Shown here one piece after another: positions 53,458 to 61,869 of a DNA stretch of 64,000 bases. Source of the DNA: CAWIVH01 sp963839475 (lineage in GTDB: Bacteria; Acidobacteriota; UBA6911); the NCBI GenBank assembly GCA_963839475.1, contig CAWIVH010000001.1:62001-126000 (forward strand). The letters run 5' to 3'. Numbering within the stretch: position 1 is the stretch's first letter; each line of letters begins with the position of its first letter. Below the pieces are notes generated by a model. The model worked only from the letters and a program-made list of their open reading frames with translations. It did not search any database and was not told the origin of the DNA. A program made the position numbers and the translations under genes.

Positions 53458-53577
53458 GATCGGGAAGCGGGCCTTGCGCTGTTGCCGCATGGGATCATTA
53501 AGAACTCAGGGTGCCCCCGTACGTGCAAGCTCACGCCCGTCCGGATGTTCCTCCCCCGGTAAGGAAGGAGACAATCG

Positions 53578-56307
53578 ATGAATGCCGAACGATCCCGTCT
53601 TGAAGAAGCCCGAACGAAGAAAGCTCCCTGGAAGAAGTGGGGACCCTACTTGAGCGAACGTCAGTGGGGCACCGTGCGGGAGGATTACAGCGAAAGCGGG
53701 GACGCCTGGAATTACTTCACCCATGACCAGGCCCGCTCGCGCGCCTATCGCTGGGGCGAGGATGGCCTGGCCGGCATTTCCGACGACCGACAGCAACTCT
53801 GTTTCGCGATCGCCTTATGGAATGGCAGGGACCCGATCCTCAAGGAACGGCTCTTCGGCTTGAGCAACGGCGAGGGGAACCACGGCGAGGACGTGAAGGA
53901 GTACTATTTCTATCTTGATTCGACGCCGACCCACTCATACATGAAGTACCTCTACAAATACCCTCAGGCGGCCTACCCGTATGACGATCTGGTCGCGACG
54001 AACCGTGACCGCGGCCGGGGCAAGCCGGAATATGAGCTGCTCGACACGGGCGTCTTTGACCAGGACCGCTATTTTGATGTCTTCGTGGAATATGCCAAGC
54101 GGTCACCCGAGGACCTTCTCATTCAGATCACCGTCCATAACCGGGGTCCGGAACCGGCGACGCTCGAGCTCCTGCCCACACTCTGGTTCCGCAATGACTG
54201 GTCGTGGGGGGAGGATGTCGCCCGCCCGACCTTGCGTCAGGTGGCTCAAACCAGGAGCGGCGGGATCGTCGCGCTCTCGCATCGGGATCTCGGGGAGCGC
54301 TGCTTTTACGCGGAAGGCGCAGCGGCGCTCCTCTTCACGGAGAATGAAACCAACACGGAGCGGCTGGTCGGAACTCCCAATCTCTCCCCTTACGTGAAAG
54401 ACGGCATCGGCAATTTCATCGTTCACGGTAGAAAAGACGCGGTCAATCCCGAGAAGACAGGTACCAAAGTCTCAGCCCATTACCCGCTCACGCTTGGCGC
54501 TGGGGAGTCCCGCACGATTCGCCTGCGACTCAGCGACCAGCCGGTGCAGGACGCCCCAAAGGCGTTGGGCGGGCTTTCCGCAAAGGCGTTTGAATCCGTT
54601 ATCAGGACCCGGCTTCGGGAAGCCGATCAGTTCTATGCGACCGTCATTCCTCCCTCGTTGAACTCCGACGCAGCCAGTGTCATGCGGCAGGCCCTGGCCG
54701 GGATGCTCTGGTCCAAGCAGTTCTTTTTCTATGACGTGGGCCGGTGGCTCAAACAGCACGGGATTCAGCCGTATAGAGCGAATCAGCGTTCCATCCGCAA
54801 CGACCGCTGGGGACACATGGTCAACGCCGACGTGATCTCGATGCCGGACAAGTGGGAGTACCCGTGGTATGCGGCGTGGGATCTGGCCTTCCATGTAACG
54901 GCTCTGACGCTGGTCGATAAAGACTTCGGCAAGGAACAGCTGGAGCTCTTTCTGAAGTCACAGTACCTCCACCCCAGCGGCCAGATCCCGGCATACGAGT
55001 GGAACTTCGGCGACGTGAATCCCCCGGTTCATGCCTGGTCCACGATCTTCACCTACTTGAATGAGAAAGCGTCCGGTGGGAAGGGAGACCTTGCCTGGCT
55101 CGAGCGATGTTATCACAAGCTGCTGCTTAACTTTAACTGGTGGGTAAACCGAAAGGACCGCTCCGGGAACAATGCTTTCGAAGGGGGATTCCTGGGCCTG
55201 GACAATATCGGGGTCTTTGACCGGTCTGCGCCGTTGCCAACCGGCGGCTATCTGGAGCAGGCCGATGGGACTGCCTGGATGGCCCTATACTGCCAGAACA
55301 TGTTGGAGATCGGCTCAGAGTTGGCCCTGGCCAATCCGGCCTATATCAATCTCACGATGAAATTCCTCGAGCATTTCCTCTTGATTGCTTCGGGGATGAT
55401 TCGGCCGGGTGACGAAGGCGGGATGTGGGATGAGGAGGACGGCTTCTTTTACGATGTGCTCCGCTCGCCGGACGGGCGGTCCGAACGCCTGAAAGTCCGC
55501 TCGATGGTAGGGCTGCTTCCCCTTTGTGCGGTGACCATCTTCGAAAGAAAGCTGATAACGAAATACCCCGAGATGGGTCCGACCGTGCACGAGTATCTCG
55601 AGGCGCGCCCTGAACTGATGGCTTTCATCCACGACCCGCTGAAGCCCGGGTATAAGGAGCGGCTCCTGGGATCGATCTTGAATGAAGCCAATCTCCGCCG
55701 GGTGCTGGCGATCATGCTCGATGAGAAGGAATTCTTGAGCCCCTTCGGAATCCGGGCCGTATCACGCATTCACCAGGATCACCCCTACATCTATCGGGCC
55801 GGCGACCGGGAGTATCGGGTGTCGTATCTCCCCGGGGATTCGGACAGCGGCATGTTCGGCGGCAATTCGAACTGGCGCGGCCCGGTCTGGATGCCGGTCA
55901 ACATGCTGATTGTGCGGGCGCTGCTGCAGTACTATCTCTACTACGGGCCTTCATTCACAATCGAATGTCCGACGGGATCAGGCAGGCAGATGAACCTCTA
56001 CGAGGTGGCCGGGGAGATCGAGCGCCGCCTGTCCGGGATCTTCCTGAAGGATGAGCAGGGGAAACGGCCCGTGCACGGGACCGCACGAAAATTCCAGGAG
56101 GATCCTCACTGGAGAGATTACCCCCTCTTCTATGAGTATTTCCACGGTGACACGGGCGCGGGGGTCGGAGCGAGCCATCAGACCGGATGGTCCGGGGGGA
56201 TCGCGCGTCTGATGCATCTATTTGCGTCTTTGGATGCACAGAAAATCCTGGAGCAGAAAAAGGAGCAATCGGTGGGCGGGACCGCCAAACCGAAAAGTAA
56301 GCAATGA
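53578..56307 (+). CDS. GH63/MGH1-like glycoside hydrolase
   Basis: Large cytoplasmic (no signal) glycosidase of 909 residues. The N-terminal half is beta-rich (SERQWGTVREDYSESGDAWNYFTHDQARSRAYRWGEDG, VHNRGPEPATLELLPTLWFRND). The C-terminal (alpha/alpha)6 domain resembles the GH63/mannosylglycerate hydrolase-like group, with the proposed catalytic acid in YPWYAAWDLAFH and other acidic positions in GGMWDEEDGFFYD and YEYFHGDTGAGVGASHQTGWSGG. GGAAGGAGA precedes the ATG. Exact and diverged fragments of it lie at 39631 and 58401. Probable role is in glucosylglycerate, mannosylglycerate or trehalose-like compatible solute breakdown; the substrate is not shown. Confidence 0.9.
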   Translation: MNAERSRLEEARTKKAPWKKWGPYLSERQWGTVREDYSESGDAWNYFTHDQARSRAYRWGEDGLAGISDDRQQLCFAIALWNGRDPILKERLFGLSNGEGNHGEDVKEYYFYLDSTPTHSYMKYLYKYPQAAYPYDDLVATNRDRGRGKPEYELLDTGVFDQDRYFDVFVEYAKRSPEDLLIQITVHNRGPEPATLELLPTLWFRNDWSWGEDVARPTLRQVAQTRSGGIVALSHRDLGERCFYAEGAAALLFTENETNTERLVGTPNLSPYVKDGIGNFIVHGRKDAVNPEKTGTKVSAHYPLTLGAGESRTIRLRLSDQPVQDAPKALGGLSAKAFESVIRTRLREADQFYATVIPPSLNSDAASVMRQALAGMLWSKQFFFYDVGRWLKQHGIQPYRANQRSIRNDRWGHMVNADVISMPDKWEYPWYAAWDLAFHVTALTLVDKDFGKEQLELFLKSQYLHPSGQIPAYEWNFGDVNPPVHAWSTIFTYLNEKASGGKGDLAWLERCYHKLLLNFNWWVNRKDRSGNNAFEGGFLGLDNIGVFDRSAPLPTGGYLEQADGTAWMALYCQNMLEIGSELALANPAYINLTMKFLEHFLLIASGMIRPGDEGGMWDEEDGFFYDVLRSPDGRSERLKVRSMVGLLPLCAVTIFERKLITKYPEMGPTVHEYLEARPELMAFIHDPLKPGYKERLLGSILNEANLRRVLAIMLDEKEFLSPFGIRAVSRIHQDHPYIYRAGDREYRVSYLPGDSDSGMFGGNSNWRGPVWMPVNMLIVRALLQYYLYYGPSFTIECPTGSGRQMNLYEVAGEIERRLSGIFLKDEQGKRPVHGTARKFQEDPHWRDYPLFYEYFHGDTGAGVGASHQTGWSGGIARLMHLFASLDAQKILEQKKEQSVGGTAKPKSKQ

Positions 56308-56622
56308 CGACACGGCATCATCTGGTTTCTGTCGCGAAACTTATCAATCCCTGTATCCTGGACCTCGATTTGGATCTGGTCTTGGGCGTGGACCTCGACG
56401 TGCACATGGACCTCGACGTGGACGTGGACGAAAAAACACAGACAAGATCAGGGATGAAACGGTCATGTTACCAAAACATGCGCGATTTCTTGGGTCCAGG
56501 TCCAGTTCAATTGAACATGTAATTTCGCGACAGAAACTATCTATTGCATTGCCATATCAACACGCAGGGCGGCACAAGGTGGATAGAGCAACGGACAACC
56601 AACGACCGAAGGAGACACTCAA
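56308..56622. other. Intergenic with hexamer repeat
   Basis: About 315 bases between the glycosidase and the dehydrogenase. The hexamer repeat fills 56358-56429. A 72-codon frame across it (56304-56522) has no sensible sequence outside the repeat and is not accepted as a gene. Confidence 0.5.
56358..56429 (+). repeat. Hexanucleotide repeat, 12 units
   Basis: Twelve 6-base units, more degenerate than the relative at 42948 (CTGGAC, CTCGAT, TTGGAT, GTGGAC, CTCGAC, ATGGAC and others). The period stays exact at 6 bases although the units differ, so it has been kept or spread as a unit family. Confidence 0.8.
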
Positions 56623-57672
56623 ATGAAAGCCATCACTGTAGAACCAAAGAAACCAGGAACCGCACGGTGGGAAGACATCTCAGAACCGGATCCACGGAAC
56701 GGCTCGGTACTCGTGGAAGCAGTTGCCGTGGGTGTCTGCGGGACCGATGTCGAGATCGTGGAGGGCAAGTACGGCTGGGCTCCTCCCGGAAACACGCGCC
56801 TTGTTCTGGGTCATGAGTCGCTTGGCCGTGTGATCGACCCGGGCCCGGTCACCGGGTTAAAAAAGGGCGATCTCGTCGTGGGCATCGTCCGCCGCCCTGA
56901 CTCGGCGCCGTGTTCGAACTGCGCGGTGGGCGAGTGGGACATGTGTCACAACGGCCAGTACACCGAGCGCGGTATCAAACAGATTGACGGGTACATGTCC
57001 GAGCGATGGCGGATTGAACCCGAGTACACGATCAAGGTGGATCCCACACTGGGAATCCTCGGCGTGTTGCTCGAGCCCACGACGGTCGTGACCAAGGCCT
57101 GGGAGATGGTCGCGGCGGTTGGGCAGCGCTCGTTCTTTGAACCGCGGAGCGTGCTGGTGACCGGTGCCGGGCCGATCGGCCTTCTCGCCGCCCTCCTGGG
57201 TGTTCAGCGCGGATTGGACGTCCACGTTCTGGATCGCGTCACCTCGGGGCCCAAGCCCGACCTTGTGAGAGCCCTCGGTGCGACGTATCACTCCGGGAGC
57301 GCCGCGGATCTCCCCATCGAGCCGGAAGTCGTCCTCGAGTGTACCGGCGTCGGATCGGTGATCGGCGATTCGATGCAGAAGCTCCGCGCGGGAGGGGTCA
57401 TCTGCCTCACGGGGGTCGGAAGCGGCGGTATTACCAGCCGTATGTCTGTAGCGGACTTCTCGGCAGCCATCGTCCTGAAAAACCTGGCGCTGGTCGGCAG
57501 CGTGAACGCCAACAAGCGGCACTGGTTCAAGGCCGGCGAAGCCCTGGCGCGCGCGGACCGGAAATGGCTGAGCCAACTAATTACGCGTCGGGAAAAGCCG
57601 GAGAATTTCCAGCAGGCGTTGAATCGACAACCTGACGACATCAAGGTAGTCATTCAGTTTTCCGAGGCATGA
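56623..57672 (+). CDS. MDR-type zinc dehydrogenase, glucose dehydrogenase-like
   Basis: Medium-chain dehydrogenase of 349 residues resembling archaeal-type glucose 1-dehydrogenase. VGVCGTDVEIVEGKYG carries the catalytic zinc Cys, LVLGHESLGRV the His-Glu, PCSNCAVGEWDMC the structural-zinc-like Cys set (one fewer than usual), and VTGAGPIGLLAALLGV the NAD(P)-binding Rossmann fold. GGAGACA precedes the ATG. It lies between the glycosidase and the rhodanese, so oxidising the sugar released by the glycosidase is the simplest reading. Confidence 0.92.
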   Translation: MKAITVEPKKPGTARWEDISEPDPRNGSVLVEAVAVGVCGTDVEIVEGKYGWAPPGNTRLVLGHESLGRVIDPGPVTGLKKGDLVVGIVRRPDSAPCSNCAVGEWDMCHNGQYTERGIKQIDGYMSERWRIEPEYTIKVDPTLGILGVLLEPTTVVTKAWEMVAAVGQRSFFEPRSVLVTGAGPIGLLAALLGVQRGLDVHVLDRVTSGPKPDLVRALGATYHSGSAADLPIEPEVVLECTGVGSVIGDSMQKLRAGGVICLTGVGSGGITSRMSVADFSAAIVLKNLALVGSVNANKRHWFKAGEALARADRKWLSQLITRREKPENFQQALNRQPDDIKVVIQFSEA

Positions 57673-57847
57673 AGCAAGCACAGGTTTGTTCCGAAGGATG
57701 GGCATGACGAGTCTTGCGCGCGGCTCGACCGGCTCCCATAGAGCCGGGAAACCCAGGAAAACGCTGCGCAACAAAATAGGTCCGTAGAGTGGCCTCGCAT
57801 TCGAGGTGCATATCCAACAGTAACAACTATCGAAGGAGAGAATTCCA

Positions 57848-58366
57848 ATGAGTGATCAGGCAGTGAACCTTCCCAAGGAAAAACAGACGGCTCTGGGGCT
57901 CTATGTGACGGCGAAGGAGGCCTACGAGAAGTGGAAGACCGATCCTGCGAATGTCATGATTCTCGACGTCCGCACCCCGGAGGAGTTCCTTTTCGTCGGC
58001 CATCCGACTATGGCCTGGAAAATCCCTATCGCTGCTCAGGTGTATGAGTGGGACGCCGAAAAGGGGCAATTCCCCATGAAGCTCCTGCCGGATTTCGTCT
58101 CCCGCGTGACCGAGGTGGCCAAGCCCGACGACACGATCCTGGTCACGTGCCGCTCCGGCGGCCGCAGTGCCATCGCCGTCAACCTGCTGGCCAGGGCCGG
58201 GTTCAAGCACGTTTACAACATCACGGACGGCATGGAAGGGGATACGGTCGAGGACCCCGACAGCGTCTTCACGGGCCAGCGTCTGAAGAACGGCTGGAAG
58301 AATTCGGGATGCCCTTGGACATACAGTCTCACCCCCGAGCGGATGCTGCTTCCCAAAGCCCAATAG
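57848..58366 (+). CDS. Rhodanese-like sulfurtransferase
   Basis: Single-domain rhodanese of 172 residues: LYVTAKEAYEKWKTDPANVMILDVRTPEEF opens the domain and VTCRSGGRSAIAVNLL is the active loop with the persulfide Cys in CRSGGRS. No signal peptide is visible. The Cys loop length fits thiosulfate or persulfide sulfurtransferases, not arsenate reductases. GAAGGAGA precedes the ATG. Upstream of the glycosidase remnant and the efflux genes. Confidence 0.92.
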   Translation: MSDQAVNLPKEKQTALGLYVTAKEAYEKWKTDPANVMILDVRTPEEFLFVGHPTMAWKIPIAAQVYEWDAEKGQFPMKLLPDFVSRVTEVAKPDDTILVTCRSGGRSAIAVNLLARAGFKHVYNITDGMEGDTVEDPDSVFTGQRLKNGWKNSGCPWTYSLTPERMLLPKAQ

Positions 58367-58400
58367 AAGGCAGACGCAGCATGAAAACAGCGAAAGCGGA

Positions 58401-58562
58401 GACACGGGCGCGGGGGTCGGCGCAAGCCGCCAGACCGGATGGTCCGGGGCGACCGCGCGGATCATGCATCTGTTTGCCTCAACTGAGGCTCAGGAAACGC
58501 TGGAGCAGGGAAAAGGAAGTGCGTCGCGGACCCCTTCAAACAGCAAGCAGGACCTTTCATGA
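58401..58562 (+). pseudogene. Glycosidase C-terminal remnant
   Basis: A 53-codon piece homologous to the glycosidase end: DTGAGVGASRQTGWSG, ARIMHLFASTEAQETLEQ against DTGAGVGASHQTGWSG, ARLMHLFASLDAQKILEQ. It is diverged at DNA level and has no start. Its stop (58560-58562) overlaps the ATG of the outer-membrane lipoprotein, suggesting that a second glycosidase gene was once coupled to that gene. Confidence 0.88.
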
Positions 58563-60004
58563 ATGAAAGCGACCGAAACACAAGGCAAAGGGCCCGGATA
58601 AGGTTCAGGCAGCATAGCCTGTGCCGGGTGTGCCTCGTCCTGACGTTGACGCTGACGAGTTGCACGGTCGGCCCCAATTACAAGCGTCCCAAGGTGGAAA
58701 TCCCCGCCGATTACCGTGCCGCGACGGTGGCGAAAGATCAGGCGCCGCTGGTGGACACGAAGTGGTGGGACCTCTTCAAGGACCCGCAACTGCACGCGCT
58801 GATCCGCACCGCACTCGATCAGAACAAAGATTTGCGGCTGGCCGTGGCGCGAGTGGACGCGGCCCGCGCGCAGTTGGGGGTTGTGGGGGCAGGCCGCTAT
58901 CCGCAGGTCGGCGCGGGGGCGAGCGGGACCGCCACGCTCGGCAGCGAGACCGGCGCGCGTCCGGTCCCGGCCGGGGAAGACCGCACGGCTCACTTGTACC
59001 GCGTAGGTTTCACCTTCGCCTGGGAGATAGACCTGTGGGGCAAATATCGCCGCGCGACCGAGGCCGCACGGGCGGAGTTGCTGGCAACAGAAGAAGTGCG
59101 GCAGGCAATCGCTATCTCACTGGTAAGCAGCGTCGCGCAGGCCTATCTCCAACTGCGCGAACTCGATCTCGAACTGCAGATCACCCGGAGCACACTCGCC
59201 ACACGGCAGGAGACGGCTCGGATCGTAGGCGTGCTGTATCGCAACGGCCTGACCAACGAGCTCGACCTGCGGCAGGCCGAAGGCGCAGTGGCCGCGACCG
59301 CTGCCGCGCTTCCCGATCTCGAGCGCGCGATCGCCCAGACCGAAAACGCGCTGAGTATCCTGGTCGGACAATATCCCGGCTCCATCGCGCGCGGCTTCGA
59401 GCTGAAGGATTTCACAGTGCCGCCCGATGTGCCGGCTGGTTTACCTTCGTCATTGATCGAACGGCGCCCCGACATCCGGTCGGCGGAACAGATCCTGATC
59501 GCAAGCAATGCGCAGATCGGCGTGGCCAAAGCCGCATATTTCCCCGCGATCAGCCTGACCGGGCCGATGGGAACGGAGAGCACGCAATTGTCCGGTCTGT
59601 TTGGCGCCGGGAGTGCCTTTTACCAGTTTCCGCTGAAAATCGCCCAGCCTCTTTTCACAGCCGGGGCGATCAAATCGTCGGTGAAAGCGGCTGAGGCAGT
59701 TCGGCAAGAGTCCCTGATTCAGTACGAGCAGGTCATCCAGCAGGCATTCCGGGAGGTGGAGGATTCGCTGGTGGCGCACAGGAAGGCGCGCGAATCGCTC
59801 ACACACCAGGAAGCATACGTAGCCGCCTTCCGCCGGGCCAGTCAGGTGGCGGAGTCTCAGTTCCGCAACGGGTTGTCTAATTTCCTGCCCGTTCTCGACT
59901 CGCAGCGGGAACTTTACAGCGCTCAGATCGGGGAGGCTCGGCTCAGGCTCGCCCGGGTCGTGACCGTGACTCAGCTTTATAAGGCATTGGGCGGAGGCTT
60001 TTAG
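58559..60004 (+). CDS. NodT/OprM-type outer-membrane efflux lipoprotein
   Basis: Outer-membrane channel of tripartite efflux pumps, 481 residues. The lipobox Cys is in LTLTSCTVGPNYKRP, the diagnostic start of the NodT family. TolC-type repeats follow (WWDLFKDPQLHALIRTALDQNKDLRLAVARVDAARAQL, then FRNGLSNFLPVLDSQRELYSAQ). It starts 4 bases inside the glycosidase remnant. With the two genes after it, it forms an efflux operon without an RND pump component in the window. Confidence 0.93.
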   Translation: MNESDRNTRQRARIRFRQHSLCRVCLVLTLTLTSCTVGPNYKRPKVEIPADYRAATVAKDQAPLVDTKWWDLFKDPQLHALIRTALDQNKDLRLAVARVDAARAQLGVVGAGRYPQVGAGASGTATLGSETGARPVPAGEDRTAHLYRVGFTFAWEIDLWGKYRRATEAARAELLATEEVRQAIAISLVSSVAQAYLQLRELDLELQITRSTLATRQETARIVGVLYRNGLTNELDLRQAEGAVAATAAALPDLERAIAQTENALSILVGQYPGSIARGFELKDFTVPPDVPAGLPSSLIERRPDIRSAEQILIASNAQIGVAKAAYFPAISLTGPMGTESTQLSGLFGAGSAFYQFPLKIAQPLFTAGAIKSSVKAAEAVRQESLIQYEQVIQQAFREVEDSLVAHRKARESLTHQEAYVAAFRRASQVAESQFRNGLSNFLPVLDSQRELYSAQIGEARLRLARVVTVTQLYKALGGGF

Positions 60005-60019
60005 TCTGATGAGGTTGTC

Positions 60020-60286
60020 ATGGCACTGAATATCCTGGCGTTGCTGATGTTGATTTTTGTCACCGCGTTTGCGGTTTATCTGGTCTTCGTGCTCGGTGGC
60101 TTGCCTGGCCGGATTGCCAGGCAGCGCAATCACCCGCAGGCGGATGCCATCAATATCACGGGATGGCTTGGTCTGCTGACGGGCGGTATCGTGTGGGCCG
60201 TAGCCTTGATCTGGGCCTACGTAAATCCAAAGCCGGTTCAACTCGCCCCCCCGCCCGGAAAACCGGAAGCGGCTGAGGCCAGCTGA
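60020..60286 (+). CDS. DUF3302 small membrane protein
   Basis: Protein of 88 residues with two membrane helices (NILALLMLIFVTAFAVYLVFVL and WLGLLTGGIVWAVALIWAYV) joined by a basic segment (LPGRIARQRNHPQADAINI), then a Pro-rich tail. It is the DUF3302 pattern; such genes typically sit beside HlyD-family efflux adaptors, as here, 16 bases after the lipoprotein gene and 40 before the adaptor. Confidence 0.87.
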   Translation: MALNILALLMLIFVTAFAVYLVFVLGGLPGRIARQRNHPQADAINITGWLGLLTGGIVWAVALIWAYVNPKPVQLAPPPGKPEAAEAS

Positions 60287-60325
60287 ACCTTGTGAACTGA
60301 TCGCCCTGCGAGGAGAGATTCGATT

Positions 60326-61705
60326 ATGCTGCTCATTTTGGCGCTGATCTACGGCGGATTCGTCTGGTTGGCCTTCTACAAGCTGAAAATCATGGAGTTC
60401 ACCCCCAGACGTCAAATCATCGTCGCCGGCATTGGCGTAATCGCGATCCTGGCAATCGTGTTCACGATCATGCGAACATCGCCGATGACCGGCAACCTGC
60501 GAGTCTCCAGCTATGTCATCCCGATCGGGTCGCGTTCCGGTGGTCGCGTCACCAGAGTGTATGTCAATGCCTCCCAGATGGTGAAAACCGGGGACAAGTT
60601 GTTTGAGGTCGACTCCGACCCCTACCGATACGACGTAGAAGCGCTGAAAGGTGCGCTGGTAGACACACGGCAGAAAGCGCGGCAGCTCACGCCAAATCTC
60701 GATTCGGCCAGATCCGCCTTGATTCAGCGACAGAAAGACCTGGCGGTCGCCCAACTGGCCGTGAGCCAGGCCGAAAAGGACATCGCCCAGGCTCAGACCG
60801 CCATCGAACAGAGCGTGAGGAATGTCGAGGTCGCCCGATTGAGCGTGAAGCAGCGTGCGGTAGACCTTGCACTTGCGCAGTCGACGCTGGAACGGGTGCA
60901 AAAATCCTTTGACGAGGGGGCCGTCGCAGCCCAGGACCTGGACAGCGCCAAAGCCAAACGCGATGTAAGTCAGGAGGCGCTCAGGCAGGCAACCGACCAG
61001 CAGGCTGTCGCCGAGTTGAATCTGCAACAGGCGGTCAGGAATAAGGAGATGTCCGAGCTGAGCCTCAAGCAGTCAGTCGAAAAAGTAACACTCTCTGAGC
61101 AGGCGATTCGCCAGGCCAAAAACCAGGAGGATATCGCAGTCCTCAATGTCAATTCGACGATTGAAGGCGAACATTCGAGCGTCGTCCAGGTCAAGGCAAA
61201 CCTCGCCGGCGCCGAATGGAAATTGAAAGAGTCCGTCGTCTACGCTCCCGCGAATGGGTTCATCCCCGACGTGCAATTGAAGGAAGGGTTCATCGCCGGG
61301 TTGAACCAGCCGGTTCTGAGCCTGGTGAGCACGGACGATTGGTGGATCTACGGACTGTTTGAGCAGAGCAAGCTGGGGTTGGTCGAGCCTGGGGATGAGG
61401 TCGAGATGATTTTCCGCTTCTATCCCGGCCGTATCTTCGGCGGGACTGTCGAGTACATCATCCGGGCGGTCGGCCAGGGACAGCTTCCGGTCAATGGGAT
61501 GGTAACTCCGGTGACGCCGAGCGAAAGCGACCTGCAGCTTTTTGCTGTAAAGGTCAGGCTCGATGAAGAGTCCCGGAAAGCGCTGCCGCTCAATCTGGGC
61601 GCGACCGGCGAGATGGTGATTTTCACGAAACACGTCAGAGCGTTTCACATCATCGGCCGCATCGTGTTGAGAATGGACATGTGGAAGTACTACCTGGGCC
61701 TGTAG
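60326..61705 (+). CDS. HlyD/EmrA-like membrane-fusion protein
   Basis: Periplasmic adaptor of 459 residues: membrane anchor near residue 35 (IIVAGIGVIAILAIVFTIM), first half of the biotinyl-lipoyl fold (SRSGGRVTRVYVNASQMVKTGDKLFEVD), a long Gln/Ala-rich coiled coil (about 110-290), the second lipoyl half (SVVYAPANGFIPDVQLKEGFIAG) and a beta-barrel. It is of the YibH/EmrA/AaeA group, which export aromatic acids and drugs. GAGGAGAG precedes the ATG. Confidence 0.92.
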   Translation: MLLILALIYGGFVWLAFYKLKIMEFTPRRQIIVAGIGVIAILAIVFTIMRTSPMTGNLRVSSYVIPIGSRSGGRVTRVYVNASQMVKTGDKLFEVDSDPYRYDVEALKGALVDTRQKARQLTPNLDSARSALIQRQKDLAVAQLAVSQAEKDIAQAQTAIEQSVRNVEVARLSVKQRAVDLALAQSTLERVQKSFDEGAVAAQDLDSAKAKRDVSQEALRQATDQQAVAELNLQQAVRNKEMSELSLKQSVEKVTLSEQAIRQAKNQEDIAVLNVNSTIEGEHSSVVQVKANLAGAEWKLKESVVYAPANGFIPDVQLKEGFIAGLNQPVLSLVSTDDWWIYGLFEQSKLGLVEPGDEVEMIFRFYPGRIFGGTVEYIIRAVGQGQLPVNGMVTPVTPSESDLQLFAVKVRLDEESRKALPLNLGATGEMVIFTKHVRAFHIIGRIVLRMDMWKYYLGL

Positions 61706-61756
61706 TCCGCACCTATGCCTCATCCGTCGCCGACAAGATTTTCAAGCCGGTCAAGT

Positions 61757-61778
61757 TGATTGCCGGTTTGGGAATTGG
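61757..61778 (+). repeat. 22-base direct repeat, copy 2
   Basis: Exact match to 53436-53457. Located between the adaptor and molybdopterin genes in a region without a gene. Confidence 0.6.
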
Positions 61779-61869
61779 AAGCAGTCGCGGAGACTGATAG
61801 ATGCTGCAATAGTCGCTACACTGAGCGCAGGATAGAAGACCGAAGGCGAACAGAGGAAAGGAGACTTTA

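Noticed and set aside
59450..61027. 525-codon minus-strand frame
   Set aside because: Antisense across three efflux genes; sequence is not protein-like.
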